Positions 26,822 to 34,964 of a DNA stretch of 64,000 nt are shown piece by piece. Origin of the DNA: Lentzea albidocapillata subsp. violacea (GTDB taxonomy: Bacteria > Actinomycetota > Actinomycetes > Mycobacteriales > Pseudonocardiaceae); assembly GCF_900100275.1 (NCBI RefSeq), contig NZ_FNET01000003.1:491486-555485 (forward strand), given 5' to 3'. Under the pieces are notes generated by a model. It ran no database searches, was not told where the DNA came from, and saw only the letters and a list, made by a program, of their open reading frames with translations. A program made the translations under genes and the position numbers. Each line of letters opens with the position of its first letter. Position 1 is the stretch's first letter.

Positions 26822-27757
26822 GATCCGCTCACCCAGCCCCCGCAGGTGCTCCACCAGCTCGCCGGGTCCGTGCACCACGAAGTCGCACCCCAGCAGGGTC
26901 AGGCGGAACGCGAGGTAGTCGATCGTGTCCTCGACGCTGTGCCAGGAGCACGACCCGTCGTCGACGGCGGTCAGGTCGCCGGCGAAGTCCGCCAGCCGGG
27001 CCCGTGCCAGTTCCACGGGCAGGCGGAGGGTCGCGCGGGCACGGAAGGTCGGGGCGGAGTCGTACATCTTCCGCGTCACGAACTCCGTCGCGTCCCCGCC
27101 GGGCGGCACGCGGGGTGTGCAGCGAGCCCCGGTGGCCAGCGCGGCTGAGACGCGGTCCAGCCGGAAGATCCGCCAGTCGTCACGGTCCACGTCGAAAGCG
27201 AGGAGGTACCAGCGCCGGCCGAGCGCTACCAACTGAATGGGCTCCACGTGCCGTTTCGACACCACGTTCTCGTGGGCGACGTAGGCGAACCGCACCCGTT
27301 CGCGGGCGGCGACTGCGCCGGCGATCACGGTCAGCTGGCCGGGGTCGACCAGTGCGGCGTACGAGGCCGGGGTGGGTGCGGTGGCCGCCGTGAGCGACGA
27401 GACGCGCCGCGCCAGCCGTGGCGGCAGCACCTGCTGCAGCTTCGCCAGGGCGCGCAATGACGCCTCGGCGATGCCCGCCACCGGTTGCCGGGCGGCGGTG
27501 CGCAGGCCGACCGCGATGGCCACGGCCTCGTCGTCATCGAGCAGCAACGGTGGCATCGCCGCGCCTGCGCCGAGCCGGTACCCGCCGAGCACGCCCATCG
27601 ACGCCTCGACGGGATAGCCGAGGTCGCGCAGCCGGTCGATGTCGCGCCGCACCGTTCGCGGCGTGACCTCCAGCCGTGCCGCGAGTTCGCTGCCTGGCCA
27701 CTCGCGTGGTGTCTGCAGCAACGACAGCAGGCGCAACAACCGGGCCGCATCACTCAT
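26804..27757 (-). CDS. YafY-type HTH-WYL transcriptional regulator
   Basis: 317 residues. The N-terminal HTH_11 is RLLRLLSLLQTPREWPGSELAARLEVTPRTVRRDIDRL-like, followed by GYPVEASMGVLGGYRLG. The central WYL domain carries ERVRFAYVAHE, the WYL-equivalent WYLLAFDVDRDDWRIFRLDR (about 200) and a C-terminal WCX extension. WYL regulators bind ligands or nucleic acid and often control neighbours. It is divergent from the VOC protein gene with 82 bp between starts, so that gene is the likely target. Confidence 0.88.
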   Translation of the reverse strand: MSDAARLLRLLSLLQTPREWPGSELAARLEVTPRTVRRDIDRLRDLGYPVEASMGVLGGYRLGAGAAMPPLLLDDDEAVAIAVGLRTAARQPVAGIAEASLRALAKLQQVLPPRLARRVSSLTAATAPTPASYAALVDPGQLTVIAGAVAARERVRFAYVAHENVVSKRHVEPIQLVALGRRWYLLAFDVDRDDWRIFRLDRVSAALATGARCTPRVPPGGDATEFVTRKMYDSAPTFRARATLRLPVELARARLADFAGDLTAVDDGSCSWHSVEDTIDYLAFRLTLLGCDFVVHGPGELVEHLRGLGERISRAVD

Positions 27758-27839
27758 GCTGCGAATCTAGCCAGAAACTAGGTCCGATCTCGTCCTACAT
27801 GGCTCATACGGTCGTCCCGACGAGCAAAGGGGAGACCGC

Positions 27840-28313
27840 ATGAACATCGTGCCCGAGGGCTACCACACCGTGACGCCGTGGCTGATCAGCCGAGGCAGGA
27901 CGGCCGAGCTGATCGACTTCATCACCGAGGTGTTCGACGCCACCGAACTCGGCCGCGTCGGCGAGGCACCGGAGATCGGCCACGCCGAGGTCCGCATCGG
28001 CGACTCGGTCGTGATGCTGTTCGACCAGCCGAACTGGCCGCCCACGCCCGCGTTCCTGCGTCTGTACGTCGCCGACGACGCGGCCACGCTCAAGCGCGCC
28101 GTGGAACTCGGCAGCAGGGTCGTCACCGAGCCCACCGAGCTGTTCTGGGGAGACCGGGTCAGCCGGTTCGCCGACCCGTTCGGCAACCTGTGGTGGCTGC
28201 ACCAGCGGGTCGCGGAGCCCTCGGGGGACGAGCTGGCCGCCAGGATGGCGGACCCGAAGTTCGTCGAGGCCATGAACTACGTGCAGAGCGCGGAGTTCAG
28301 CCCGCGGACCTGA
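27840..28313 (+). CDS. VOC (glyoxalase/PhnB-like) family protein
   Basis: 157 residues with the paired beta-alpha-beta modules of PhnB-like VOC proteins: PWLISRGRTAELIDFITEVFDA at the start and DRVSRFADPFGNLWWLHQRV near the end, the last being the typical closing strand with its metal-side residues. AGGGGAG precedes ATG 27840. It lies divergent to the WYL regulator, which fits a regulator/target pair of the kind common in actinomycetes. The substrate is unknown; antibiotic binding or a small-molecule dioxygenase/isomerase role are both possible. Confidence 0.85.
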   Translation: MNIVPEGYHTVTPWLISRGRTAELIDFITEVFDATELGRVGEAPEIGHAEVRIGDSVVMLFDQPNWPPTPAFLRLYVADDAATLKRAVELGSRVVTEPTELFWGDRVSRFADPFGNLWWLHQRVAEPSGDELAARMADPKFVEAMNYVQSAEFSPRT

Positions 28314-28334
28314 CCGAGCCACCGGAGCACAACG

Positions 28335-29702
28335 TCAGCCGGTGACCCGATCCCGTTCGTCCGCGGTCAGCGTGGGCTCCGGTGCCGCCGACCGGGGCCC
28401 ACGCATCGTCGCCCAGATCATCTTGGGGCTGACCAGGTTCGCCATCGGCGCGGACAACGTGAACGCGTCCAGGAACGCCCGCGTCACCGCCGCCTCCGTG
28501 GTCGCCGTGCGCACGAGCCGGTCCACATAACGCTGCAGTACCCGGCCGGCCAGCGGCAACGGCTTCCCGACCGCACCGGGGTACAGGATGTCCTGGTTGG
28601 TCGCCATCGCCCAGGCCTCGTCGACCACCTTGCCGATGCCGCGCTGGACCTGCTGCGCCGAGTGCCCGGCCGCCAGACCGGTGTCCAGTGCCTGCGCGCT
28701 CTGCGCCGCGATCGACATGCCGTGCCCGTAGACGGGGTTGTAGGTGGCCACCGAGTCGCCCAGCGCCAGCAGGCCGCGCGGCCACGACTTCAGGCGCTCG
28801 AAGAACATCCGCCGGTTCGCGGTGCTGTGCGACCCGTACACCGGCGACAGCGGCTCGGCCTCGGCGATCAGCTCACCCACGACCGGGTTGCGCACCGAGC
28901 GGGCGAACGACACGAACTCCGACTCGTCGGTCGAGGGCTCACCGCCGCGCGTCCCGGACAGCGTGACCAGCCACTTGCCGTCCTCGATGGGCAGCAGGGT
29001 CGCGGTGCGGCCGGGGAACGGGTCACGCGGGTTCGCCTGCACGTTGACGATCGGGAAACCGGAGGCGGCCGTCGGCGGCGCCTGGAAGATCCGCGTGGCG
29101 TAGGCAAGTCCGGAGTCGACGCTCTCGGAGTGCACGGCGGGCAGCCCGAAGTCCACCAGCCAGGCGGGCAACCGGGAGCCGCGCCCGGTCGCGTCCACGA
29201 CCAGGTCGGCCTCCAGCGAGATCTGCTCGCGGGAGATCCTGTCCTCGACCAGCACCCCGGTCACCGCGTGCCGGTCACCGAGCAACGACACCGGTTCGGT
29301 ACCGGTCAGCACCGAGATCTTGTTGTCCCGCAACGCCTGGCTGCGCACCACCCAGTCCAGCAGCCCGCGGCTGCACGAGACGATGAACTGCATCTCGGGG
29401 AACCGCGGCACCCAGCCCTGGGCGCTCAGCGACACCAGGTCGTTCGGCACCCCGATCCGGTGTGCCCCGGCGGCGAACAACGCGTCCAGCGTGCCCGGCA
29501 GCAACGACTCGATCGCCCGCGCGCCACCGGACATCAGCAGGTGCGCGTGGCGGGCCTGGGGCACGCCGGAACGCGGCGAGGGGCCGTCCGGCAGCTTGTC
29601 GCGCTCCACCACGGTGACCTCGTCGAAGCGCCGGACGAGGACGGACGCCGCGAGCATGCCCGCGAGTCCACCGCCGAGGACTACGGCGTGTGTGGGTGCC
29701 AT
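28335..29702 (-). CDS. FAD-dependent monooxygenase-like protein
   Basis: 455 residues. FAD-binding GxGxxG is VLGGGLAGMLAASVLVRR at the N terminus, with DATGRGSRLPAWL mid-protein and a GD motif LALGDSVATYNPVYGHGMSIAA that contacts the flavin ribityl. This is the 2-polyprenyl-6-methoxyphenol hydroxylase/geranylgeranyl-reductase-like group. The start codon abuts the TAG of the MAB_1171c-type gene, so it is the last gene of an XRE-ImmA-membrane protein-oxidoreductase operon, an arrangement I have seen in other actinomycetes. The substrate is not predictable. Confidence 0.82.
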   Translation of the reverse strand: MAPTHAVVLGGGLAGMLAASVLVRRFDEVTVVERDKLPDGPSPRSGVPQARHAHLLMSGGARAIESLLPGTLDALFAAGAHRIGVPNDLVSLSAQGWVPRFPEMQFIVSCSRGLLDWVVRSQALRDNKISVLTGTEPVSLLGDRHAVTGVLVEDRISREQISLEADLVVDATGRGSRLPAWLVDFGLPAVHSESVDSGLAYATRIFQAPPTAASGFPIVNVQANPRDPFPGRTATLLPIEDGKWLVTLSGTRGGEPSTDESEFVSFARSVRNPVVGELIAEAEPLSPVYGSHSTANRRMFFERLKSWPRGLLALGDSVATYNPVYGHGMSIAAQSAQALDTGLAAGHSAQQVQRGIGKVVDEAWAMATNQDILYPGAVGKPLPLAGRVLQRYVDRLVRTATTEAAVTRAFLDAFTLSAPMANLVSPKMIWATMRGPRSAAPEPTLTADERDRVTG

Positions 29703-30920
29703 CTAATCCATTCCCCCTGCTGCTTCGACGCGTGCCGCGCCGGCGACGGCGGCGTCGACGATCGGCGAGTGCTGGTACGCACGCGAGATCCGGACCCACC
29801 GGTCGTGCTCGGCGGCGAGGTCGGTGCCGTCGACGATCACCGAGGCGGGACGGCGTTCGGGTGCCCGCGCGCGGCCGTCGGACGAGCCCGCGGCGCGCAG
29901 CTGGGCGGCCTCCACGACGGCGGCCAGTTCGTCCGTGGGCAGCGAGGCCTTGCGCGCCAGGCACGTCGCGGCCTCGCCGACGCTCAGGTCGAAGTACGGC
30001 GTGAGCGCCCAGCGCCAGTCGTTGAGCTCGATGATCTGCCGGCGCACGCGGTGGTGCGGGTTGAGGAACTTGCCCGGCGCCACCAGCACGATGCCGGGGT
30101 TCACGTGCACTAGCGCGCGATGCAACGGCCGCAGCGCGAAGTACGTGCGCCAGCGCCGCACCCACAGCGAGGGCGACGGGCGGCGCGGCCCGAAGACCGG
30201 CAGCGCCATCGCGATCACCAGCGGGAACATGCTCAGGGATGCCATCAGCGGCGCCGCCGTGCTCAGCACGTCGAAGCTGCGCTCGCCGGCCCAGTCCATC
30301 AGCAGCACGAACAGCTTGATGACCGCGAACGCCATGGGGAACAACGCCGCCGCGCAGTACCAGCGCAGCCCGAGGCGAAGCCACCGCCGCGCGGAGATCG
30401 CCTCGTCCCGCGAACCCTGCCAGCAGTGGTAGGCCTGACCGCCGCAGCCGACCATGGTCGCGACGAAGTAGATGAACAGGAAGACCGCGATCGTCGGCTG
30501 CGTCGCGTAGTAGGTGTCGAAGTCGACCTGGCGTTCCTCGCCGACCTCGGACTTGAAGAACAGCACGACCATCGCCGCGACGATCGTGCTGTAGCTGACG
30601 ATGATCAGCCGGACCCGTTGCCACGCCTGGGCCGCCGGGTAGCGCCAGTAGATCACCAGCGCGAACGCCGCTCCGGCGAAGCAGACCACGAGGCTGTAGA
30701 CGAGCAGGGCGGCGAAGTTCGGCACGCCGCTCGTCCAGTTGATCCAGGTGATGTTCGCGGGAGCCGCGAAGAGTACGGCGAACGCCGAGAAGAAGACGGT
30801 GGAGATCAGCGCGACGACACGGGGACTGCCCCAGCTCGACCGCAGCGCGCGGATCTTGTACGCGAGAAGGAGCAGGCCGACGATGCCGCAGGAGAGGTAG
30901 ATCAGGTTAAAGATCGCCAC
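29703..30920 (-). CDS. MAB_1171c-type integral membrane protein
   Basis: 405 residues with about seven hydrophobic segments in the first 245 residues (NLIYLSCGIVGLLLLAYKI, VVALISTVFFSAFAVLFAA and so on), then a cytoplasmic C-terminal domain with VNPGIVLVAPGKFLNPHHRVRRQIIELNDWRWAL-like sequence. This matches the family annotated as MAB_1171c putative transporter, usually next to XRE and ImmA/IrrE genes. It overlaps the ImmA-type gene by 14 bp. Transport activity is unproven for the family. Confidence 0.8.
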   Translation of the reverse strand: MAIFNLIYLSCGIVGLLLLAYKIRALRSSWGSPRVVALISTVFFSAFAVLFAAPANITWINWTSGVPNFAALLVYSLVVCFAGAAFALVIYWRYPAAQAWQRVRLIIVSYSTIVAAMVVLFFKSEVGEERQVDFDTYYATQPTIAVFLFIYFVATMVGCGGQAYHCWQGSRDEAISARRWLRLGLRWYCAAALFPMAFAVIKLFVLLMDWAGERSFDVLSTAAPLMASLSMFPLVIAMALPVFGPRRPSPSLWVRRWRTYFALRPLHRALVHVNPGIVLVAPGKFLNPHHRVRRQIIELNDWRWALTPYFDLSVGEAATCLARKASLPTDELAAVVEAAQLRAAGSSDGRARAPERRPASVIVDGTDLAAEHDRWVRISRAYQHSPIVDAAVAGAARVEAAGGMD

Positions 30921-31464
30921 GACGCACCCAGCGAGATCTTCCCTCGAGTGACTCGGCCACCCGGCGTACGTGCGCGGGCTCCTCGGTGGTGGCCGTGTCG
31001 GCCCACACCCGGTGTTCCGTCAGCCTTTCCAGCAGGTGGTCGGCGAGGTTCTCGGCCTCGCGCTCCTCGTCCTCGGTCAGCGTCGTCCGCCCGGCGATGA
31101 TCTTCGCCATCCGCGGCAGCAGATGCGGCGCGAGCCTGCGCATGCCCTCGTCACGGGTCAGCGCGACGGGCTGGTGCTTCAGCAGCACGTGCGCGAACTC
31201 GTGCAGCAGCACGTGCAGGCGGTGGTACCAGGACGGGGAGTCCGCGCAGATGACGAGATACGTGCCGTTCTCGAGCAACGCGGTCGCGCCGCTCAGGCAG
31301 ACCGCGTTCGTGATGGCGGCGAAGCGGACGTCGACAGCACGCCCGAGCCGTTCGCTCATCAGCTCGCAGACCCGGCGGCTCGCCTCCTGGTGCGTGGCGT
31401 CGGGCGGCAGGTCGAGGTCCCGGGCGACCTCGTCGACCAGCTTGCGCAGTTTCCTGCGGTTCAC
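30907..31464 (-). CDS. ImmA/IrrE-type metallopeptidase-like protein
   Basis: 185 residues. The zinc-peptidase motif HEFAH is intact in YHRLHVLLHEFAHVLLKH, with a downstream Glu-rich segment EREAENLADHLLERL that would supply the third ligand. GTG 31464 is preferred over a GTG at 31515 because AGGAGG lies exactly six bases upstream. ImmA-type peptidases typically cleave a partner XRE repressor; the gene just upstream encodes one, so a repressor/antirepressor pair controlling this operon is likely. Confidence 0.82.
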   Translation of the reverse strand: MNRRKLRKLVDEVARDLDLPPDATHQEASRRVCELMSERLGRAVDVRFAAITNAVCLSGATALLENGTYLVICADSPSWYHRLHVLLHEFAHVLLKHQPVALTRDEGMRRLAPHLLPRMAKIIAGRTTLTEDEEREAENLADHLLERLTEHRVWADTATTEEPAHVRRVAESLEGRSRWVRRGDL

Positions 31465-31528
31465 CCGTCGCCTCCTCTCGATGTCGTCTGCAGCGGTCCA
31501 GGCCGAGATCTTCACGCGGGCGTCGTCA

Positions 31529-32236
31529 TCAAGTGTGGTCCGCGGACGTACGGCGGCTGTTCAGTGGGAACGACCACCCCTCGCCGACTTCGAGCGCCTG
31601 CCGGAACCCTTCTACCGCAGCGGCCCTGGCCTGTGGGGACAGATCGCCGGTACGTTCGGCCAGACGGGTGACGAACTCGACGACGCCGAGTTCGCGCAGG
31701 GCGAGGAAGTCCGTCAGTTCCGAGTCGACCCGTGCCGCCAGGTCGTCGTCGAAGAAGTACGCCGGATCGGCGCCGAAGTGGTCGGCCAGGCCGAGGATGT
31801 GCTTGAGGCGCGGGTTGTCGCTGGTGTTGCTCAGGAGCTCGCGGATGTAGCTGGCGGAGATGCTGCCGAACTGGCCGGACGAGCTGATCGCGGCCGCGAC
31901 CTCCTCCGGTGACCAGGGCCCGCGGTCCGGCGGGTGCACTGCCTCGAAGAGTGTGCTCAACGCCGTTGGGCGCCAACCGGGCTGTTCTGCCGTGTGCAGG
32001 TCACGGCGCCCGTTCAGGAACGCCGCCGGGTGCACGCCGAGCGCGTCGGCGAGGTCGACGATCGCCTGGCACGTCGGGTTGTCCTTCACGCCGAGCCGCA
32101 GCTGCGAGATGTAGCCGTGCCCGATGTCCCCACCCCGCGACTTCACGGCGGCGGCAAGCGCTACGTTGGTGACCTTGCCTCGGCCGTCGGGCGGGTTGTT
32201 GCACAGCTCGTTGAGGACCTCGGCGAACGGCCTCAC
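31529..32236 (-). CDS. XRE-family transcriptional regulator
   Basis: 235 residues. A helix-turn-helix region near the N terminus reads TNVALAAAVKSRGGDIGHGYISQLRLG followed by ADALGVHPAAFLNG. A second similar block (VAAAISSSGQFGSISASYIRELLSNTSDNPRLKHILGLADHFGADPAYFF) looks like a duplicated HTH unit. GTG 32236 follows GGAGG by six bases; longer frames lack a ribosome site. It is the first gene of the ImmA/MAB_1171c/oxidoreductase operon and diverges from the diguanylate cyclase gene. Confidence 0.82.
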   Translation of the reverse strand: MRPFAEVLNELCNNPPDGRGKVTNVALAAAVKSRGGDIGHGYISQLRLGVKDNPTCQAIVDLADALGVHPAAFLNGRRDLHTAEQPGWRPTALSTLFEAVHPPDRGPWSPEEVAAAISSSGQFGSISASYIRELLSNTSDNPRLKHILGLADHFGADPAYFFDDDLAARVDSELTDFLALRELGVVEFVTRLAERTGDLSPQARAAAVEGFRQALEVGEGWSFPLNSRRTSADHT

Positions 32237-32319
32237 GCCACACCTCCGCTGGAGCGACCAAGGGCCCGGGGGATCTTTCCACTGCTGTGGAACCCGAAGA
32301 GCATATGGCATCACAAGGG

Positions 32320-32348
32320 TTGAATCCACCTGTCCGTAGCCCTATGAT
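32320..32348 (+). promoter_or_regulatory. Sigma-70-type promoter for the diguanylate cyclase gene
   Basis: TTGAAT (32320-32325) and TATGAT (32343-32348) are separated by exactly 17 bp, each 5 of 6 with consensus. The -10 lies about 105 bp upstream of the ATG at 32453. It is one of the best promoter matches in the window. Confidence 0.6.
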
Positions 32349-32452
32349 CACACTCCGCCGCTTGCACTGATGTGTCGCGTTTGATCCGAACGACGTCACC
32401 TCAGTTGAAAGGGGCAGATCGGGCCAGTCAGAGCTGAAGTCTGGGGGGACTC

Positions 32453-33382
32453 ATGGCGACTGTGCGGATGGGGCTACCGGTGGACCACGGTTCTCTGCGC
32501 CTGCACGACGAGAGCGCTCCCTCGCGCTGCGGTTCGTGCGCACAACCCGTTGGCGCGTGGGCAACTGACCGCTTGACGGGCCTCCTCGGCCGTTGGGGCT
32601 GGGACGACCAGGCGCCCGCGACGTACCGCCGGGCCCAGCGCCGGTGGGAACAGGTCGCGCTGCTCATGATCGACCTCGACCGGTTCAAGAAGATCAACGA
32701 CGAGTACGGCCACCCCGCCGGCGACGTGGTGCTGAGCGACGTCGCCGCCGTGCTGACCGCCCACACGCGCCCGGCGGACCTCGTGTGCCGCCATGGCGGC
32801 GACGAGTTCCTCGTGCTGCTGCCCCGCACCACGGGCGGAGAAGCGGCCATGGTGGCCGAACGCATCCTGTGCGGCATCCGCGCACTACAGACCGAGATCA
32901 CCACGAACGACGGCTACCACGTCACCCTGCACGGCCAGACGGCGTCCATCGGCGTCGCTTCGCACGTGCCCACCGCCGACGACACGCTGATCGACCTGGT
33001 CCGCGACACCGACGCGGCCCTGCAGCGAGCCAAACGAGGCGGCCGGGCCCGCGTCCAGGTCCACGACCCGAGCACGTTCGCCGCCGAGCGCAAGGCGGAC
33101 TCCGCGGCCCTGCACCACCTGCTCGCATTGCAGGATCTGATGAGCAGCGACCAGTTGCCGCAGGTCCTCGTCGCGCTGTCCGACGGCGCCAAGAACGCGG
33201 AAGAGCTGCTCTCGATCCTCGGCCCGAAGGTGATCCTCACCCTGGAACGCCTGCAGGACAACGGCTTCGTGCTACGCCGCGCGGCCCGTTACGAACTCAC
33301 GGCTGCCGCCCGCGAGTGGATCACGGACGTGCTGCCGGCCGTCGCCGCGTGGACGAACCGCCACCACGGCCTCGTTCATTAG
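32453..33382 (+). CDS. GGDEF diguanylate cyclase with C-terminal winged-helix-like segment
   Basis: 309 residues. The GGDEF motif is intact (115-119) and an I-site RPAD (106-109) sits five residues before it, the canonical product-inhibition spacing, so c-di-GMP synthesis with feedback control is expected. DLDRFKKINDEYGH supplies the metal-binding Asp. The N terminus has CGSC and no transmembrane segment. The last ~80 residues (ELLSILGPKVILTLERLQDNGFVLRRAARYELTAAARE-like) resemble a winged helix, unusual for this family. A GGGGG ribosome site precedes the ATG. Confidence 0.88.
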   Translation: MATVRMGLPVDHGSLRLHDESAPSRCGSCAQPVGAWATDRLTGLLGRWGWDDQAPATYRRAQRRWEQVALLMIDLDRFKKINDEYGHPAGDVVLSDVAAVLTAHTRPADLVCRHGGDEFLVLLPRTTGGEAAMVAERILCGIRALQTEITTNDGYHVTLHGQTASIGVASHVPTADDTLIDLVRDTDAALQRAKRGGRARVQVHDPSTFAAERKADSAALHHLLALQDLMSSDQLPQVLVALSDGAKNAEELLSILGPKVILTLERLQDNGFVLRRAARYELTAAAREWITDVLPAVAAWTNRHHGLVH

Positions 33383-34689
33383 GCCGTCGAGCCCACGCCC
33401 TTGATCCGCCCGTCCCGGAACGCGTCCACGAACAGCCGGTGGTCCTCCCGGGTCTGCCGCGCGTAGCCGAGAGCGAACGCCACGACGGACTCGGCGAACT
33501 CGGCGTCCCGGCCCCCGATCGCCGAAGCGATCGCCTCCTCGCACTGGAAGTCGACGAGGGTCTGCGCCGAGTCCGAGTCGGCCACGCAGTGCATCTTCGC
33601 GGTGGCGCGGCCCAGGTAGCCGAGCACGGGCAGCATGTCGGCGGGCTCGGTGAGGTCGGACCAGTCCAGGTCTGCCTCGTACGGGGAGAGCTCGGAGACG
33701 ACGTAGCCGACGCCGCCGATCTCGGTGTGGCCGAGCCACGGGTCGGCGTGGGCCTGCAGGGCCCTCTGCGAGACGGCGGTGCGGTGGCCGTGGTCGGTGA
33801 AGTACTCGCGGATCCTGGCGTCGGGGACGATGCGGCTGGGGGCGGCGACGTTGGCCTGCTTCATGGACAGCACTACGTCGTTCTCCAGCGCCTGGGAACG
33901 GCCCTCCACCAGGATGTTGTAGGCGTGCAGGCCGGCTGAGCCGATGCCGAAACCGCTGCGGCCCACCACGTCCTTCACGGCATAGGTGCGGCTCGACGCC
34001 CGTTTGCCGGTCGGGATGGTGTCCAGGTAGGACTCGTAGGCGCGCAGGACGGCTGCCAGCACGTCGGACGGCAGTTCGTGGGTGCCTTCGCGGTCGCGGC
34101 GGAAGCGGCGTTCGTAGCCGACGATCGTGGTCTTCTCGTCCAGCAGGCCGATTCGGGTGGCGAGGCGGGCGCGTTGCAGCACGCGGTGCAGGGCGCCTTC
34201 GGTGCTGTCGAGGCGGAGGCTGAAGAGCTCGTCGTCCGGGCGCTCGGCGAACGAACGGACCTGCGCGACGTAGGAATCGACGTAGGTGCGGATCAGGTCG
34301 GCGATCGCGCTGTCGGGCAGGGCCTTGCGCCAGCCGAGCAACGCCATCGAGGCGGCGAAGCGGCGGAGGTCCCAGGTGAACGAGCCGAGGTAGGCCTCGT
34401 CGAAGTCGTTCACGTCGAACACCAGCGTGCCCTCGGAGTCCATGTAGGTCCCGAAGTTCTGCGCGTGCAGATCGCCCTGGATCCAGATGCGGCCGGTGCG
34501 TTCGTCGGCCCACTCGTCGGGCAGGTCGGCCATGTCGGCGTAGAACAGGCACGCGCTGCCTCGGTAGAACGTGAACGGTTCGGCCGCCATCTTGCGGAAC
34601 TTGTGCCGGAACGCGGCGGGGTCGGCGGCCATCAGGCCCGCGAAGGCCGTTTCCAGCACGCTCACGATGCGGTCGCCGCGATCTGTCAT
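33379..34689 (-). CDS. DUF2252 family protein
   Basis: 436 residues of DUF2252, a kinase-fold family related to aminoglycoside phosphotransferases. Seen are FYRGSACLFYADMADLP, the catalytic-loop-like WIQGDLHAQNFGTYMD, VFDVNDFDEAYLGSFTWDLRR (metal-binding Asp) and GSAGLHAYNILVEG. ATG 34689 is the first good Met; a longer frame adds unsupported residues. It overlaps the cyclase gene end by four bases (convergent). The biological role of DUF2252 proteins is not established. Confidence 0.85.
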   Translation of the reverse strand: MTDRGDRIVSVLETAFAGLMAADPAAFRHKFRKMAAEPFTFYRGSACLFYADMADLPDEWADERTGRIWIQGDLHAQNFGTYMDSEGTLVFDVNDFDEAYLGSFTWDLRRFAASMALLGWRKALPDSAIADLIRTYVDSYVAQVRSFAERPDDELFSLRLDSTEGALHRVLQRARLATRIGLLDEKTTIVGYERRFRRDREGTHELPSDVLAAVLRAYESYLDTIPTGKRASSRTYAVKDVVGRSGFGIGSAGLHAYNILVEGRSQALENDVVLSMKQANVAAPSRIVPDARIREYFTDHGHRTAVSQRALQAHADPWLGHTEIGGVGYVVSELSPYEADLDWSDLTEPADMLPVLGYLGRATAKMHCVADSDSAQTLVDFQCEEAIASAIGGRDAEFAESVVAFALGYARQTREDHRLFVDAFRDGRIKGVGSTA

Positions 34690-34793
34690 GGTGCATAACA
34701 GCACGCCGATGTCCGCGAGAGAAGCCCGGGCGCGCAAAGAGCGAGCAGGAATCGAGAAGCACTCACGAGGACGACGCGCCTAACGTCGCAAAC

Positions 34794-34964
34794 ATGTGCT
34801 TCATGTTCGGTGCGAGTGAGGAGCAGGTGCGTCGCGTGCTCGAAGAGGCGCGGCAGGCCGACGAACGGACCTGTGTCGCGCCGCAGCAGTCTCGGCGCCG
34901 GTGTGGCGGGCTCAGCGGCGGTCACGCGCGGCACTCCAGCAGTTGCGCGGACCCGCCACCGTAG
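34794..34964 (+). CDS. Possible small protein (56 residues), weakly supported
   Basis: An open frame starting MCFMFGASEEQVRRVLEEAR, helical and acidic/basic at first, then Ser/Pro-rich where it runs into the antisense end of the ArnT-like gene. There is no ribosome site. It fills the gap between DUF2252 and the glycosyltransferase operon and may be chance or the remains of a longer gene. Confidence 0.25.
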   Translation: MCFMFGASEEQVRRVLEEARQADERTCVAPQQSRRRCGGLSGGHARHSSSCADPPP

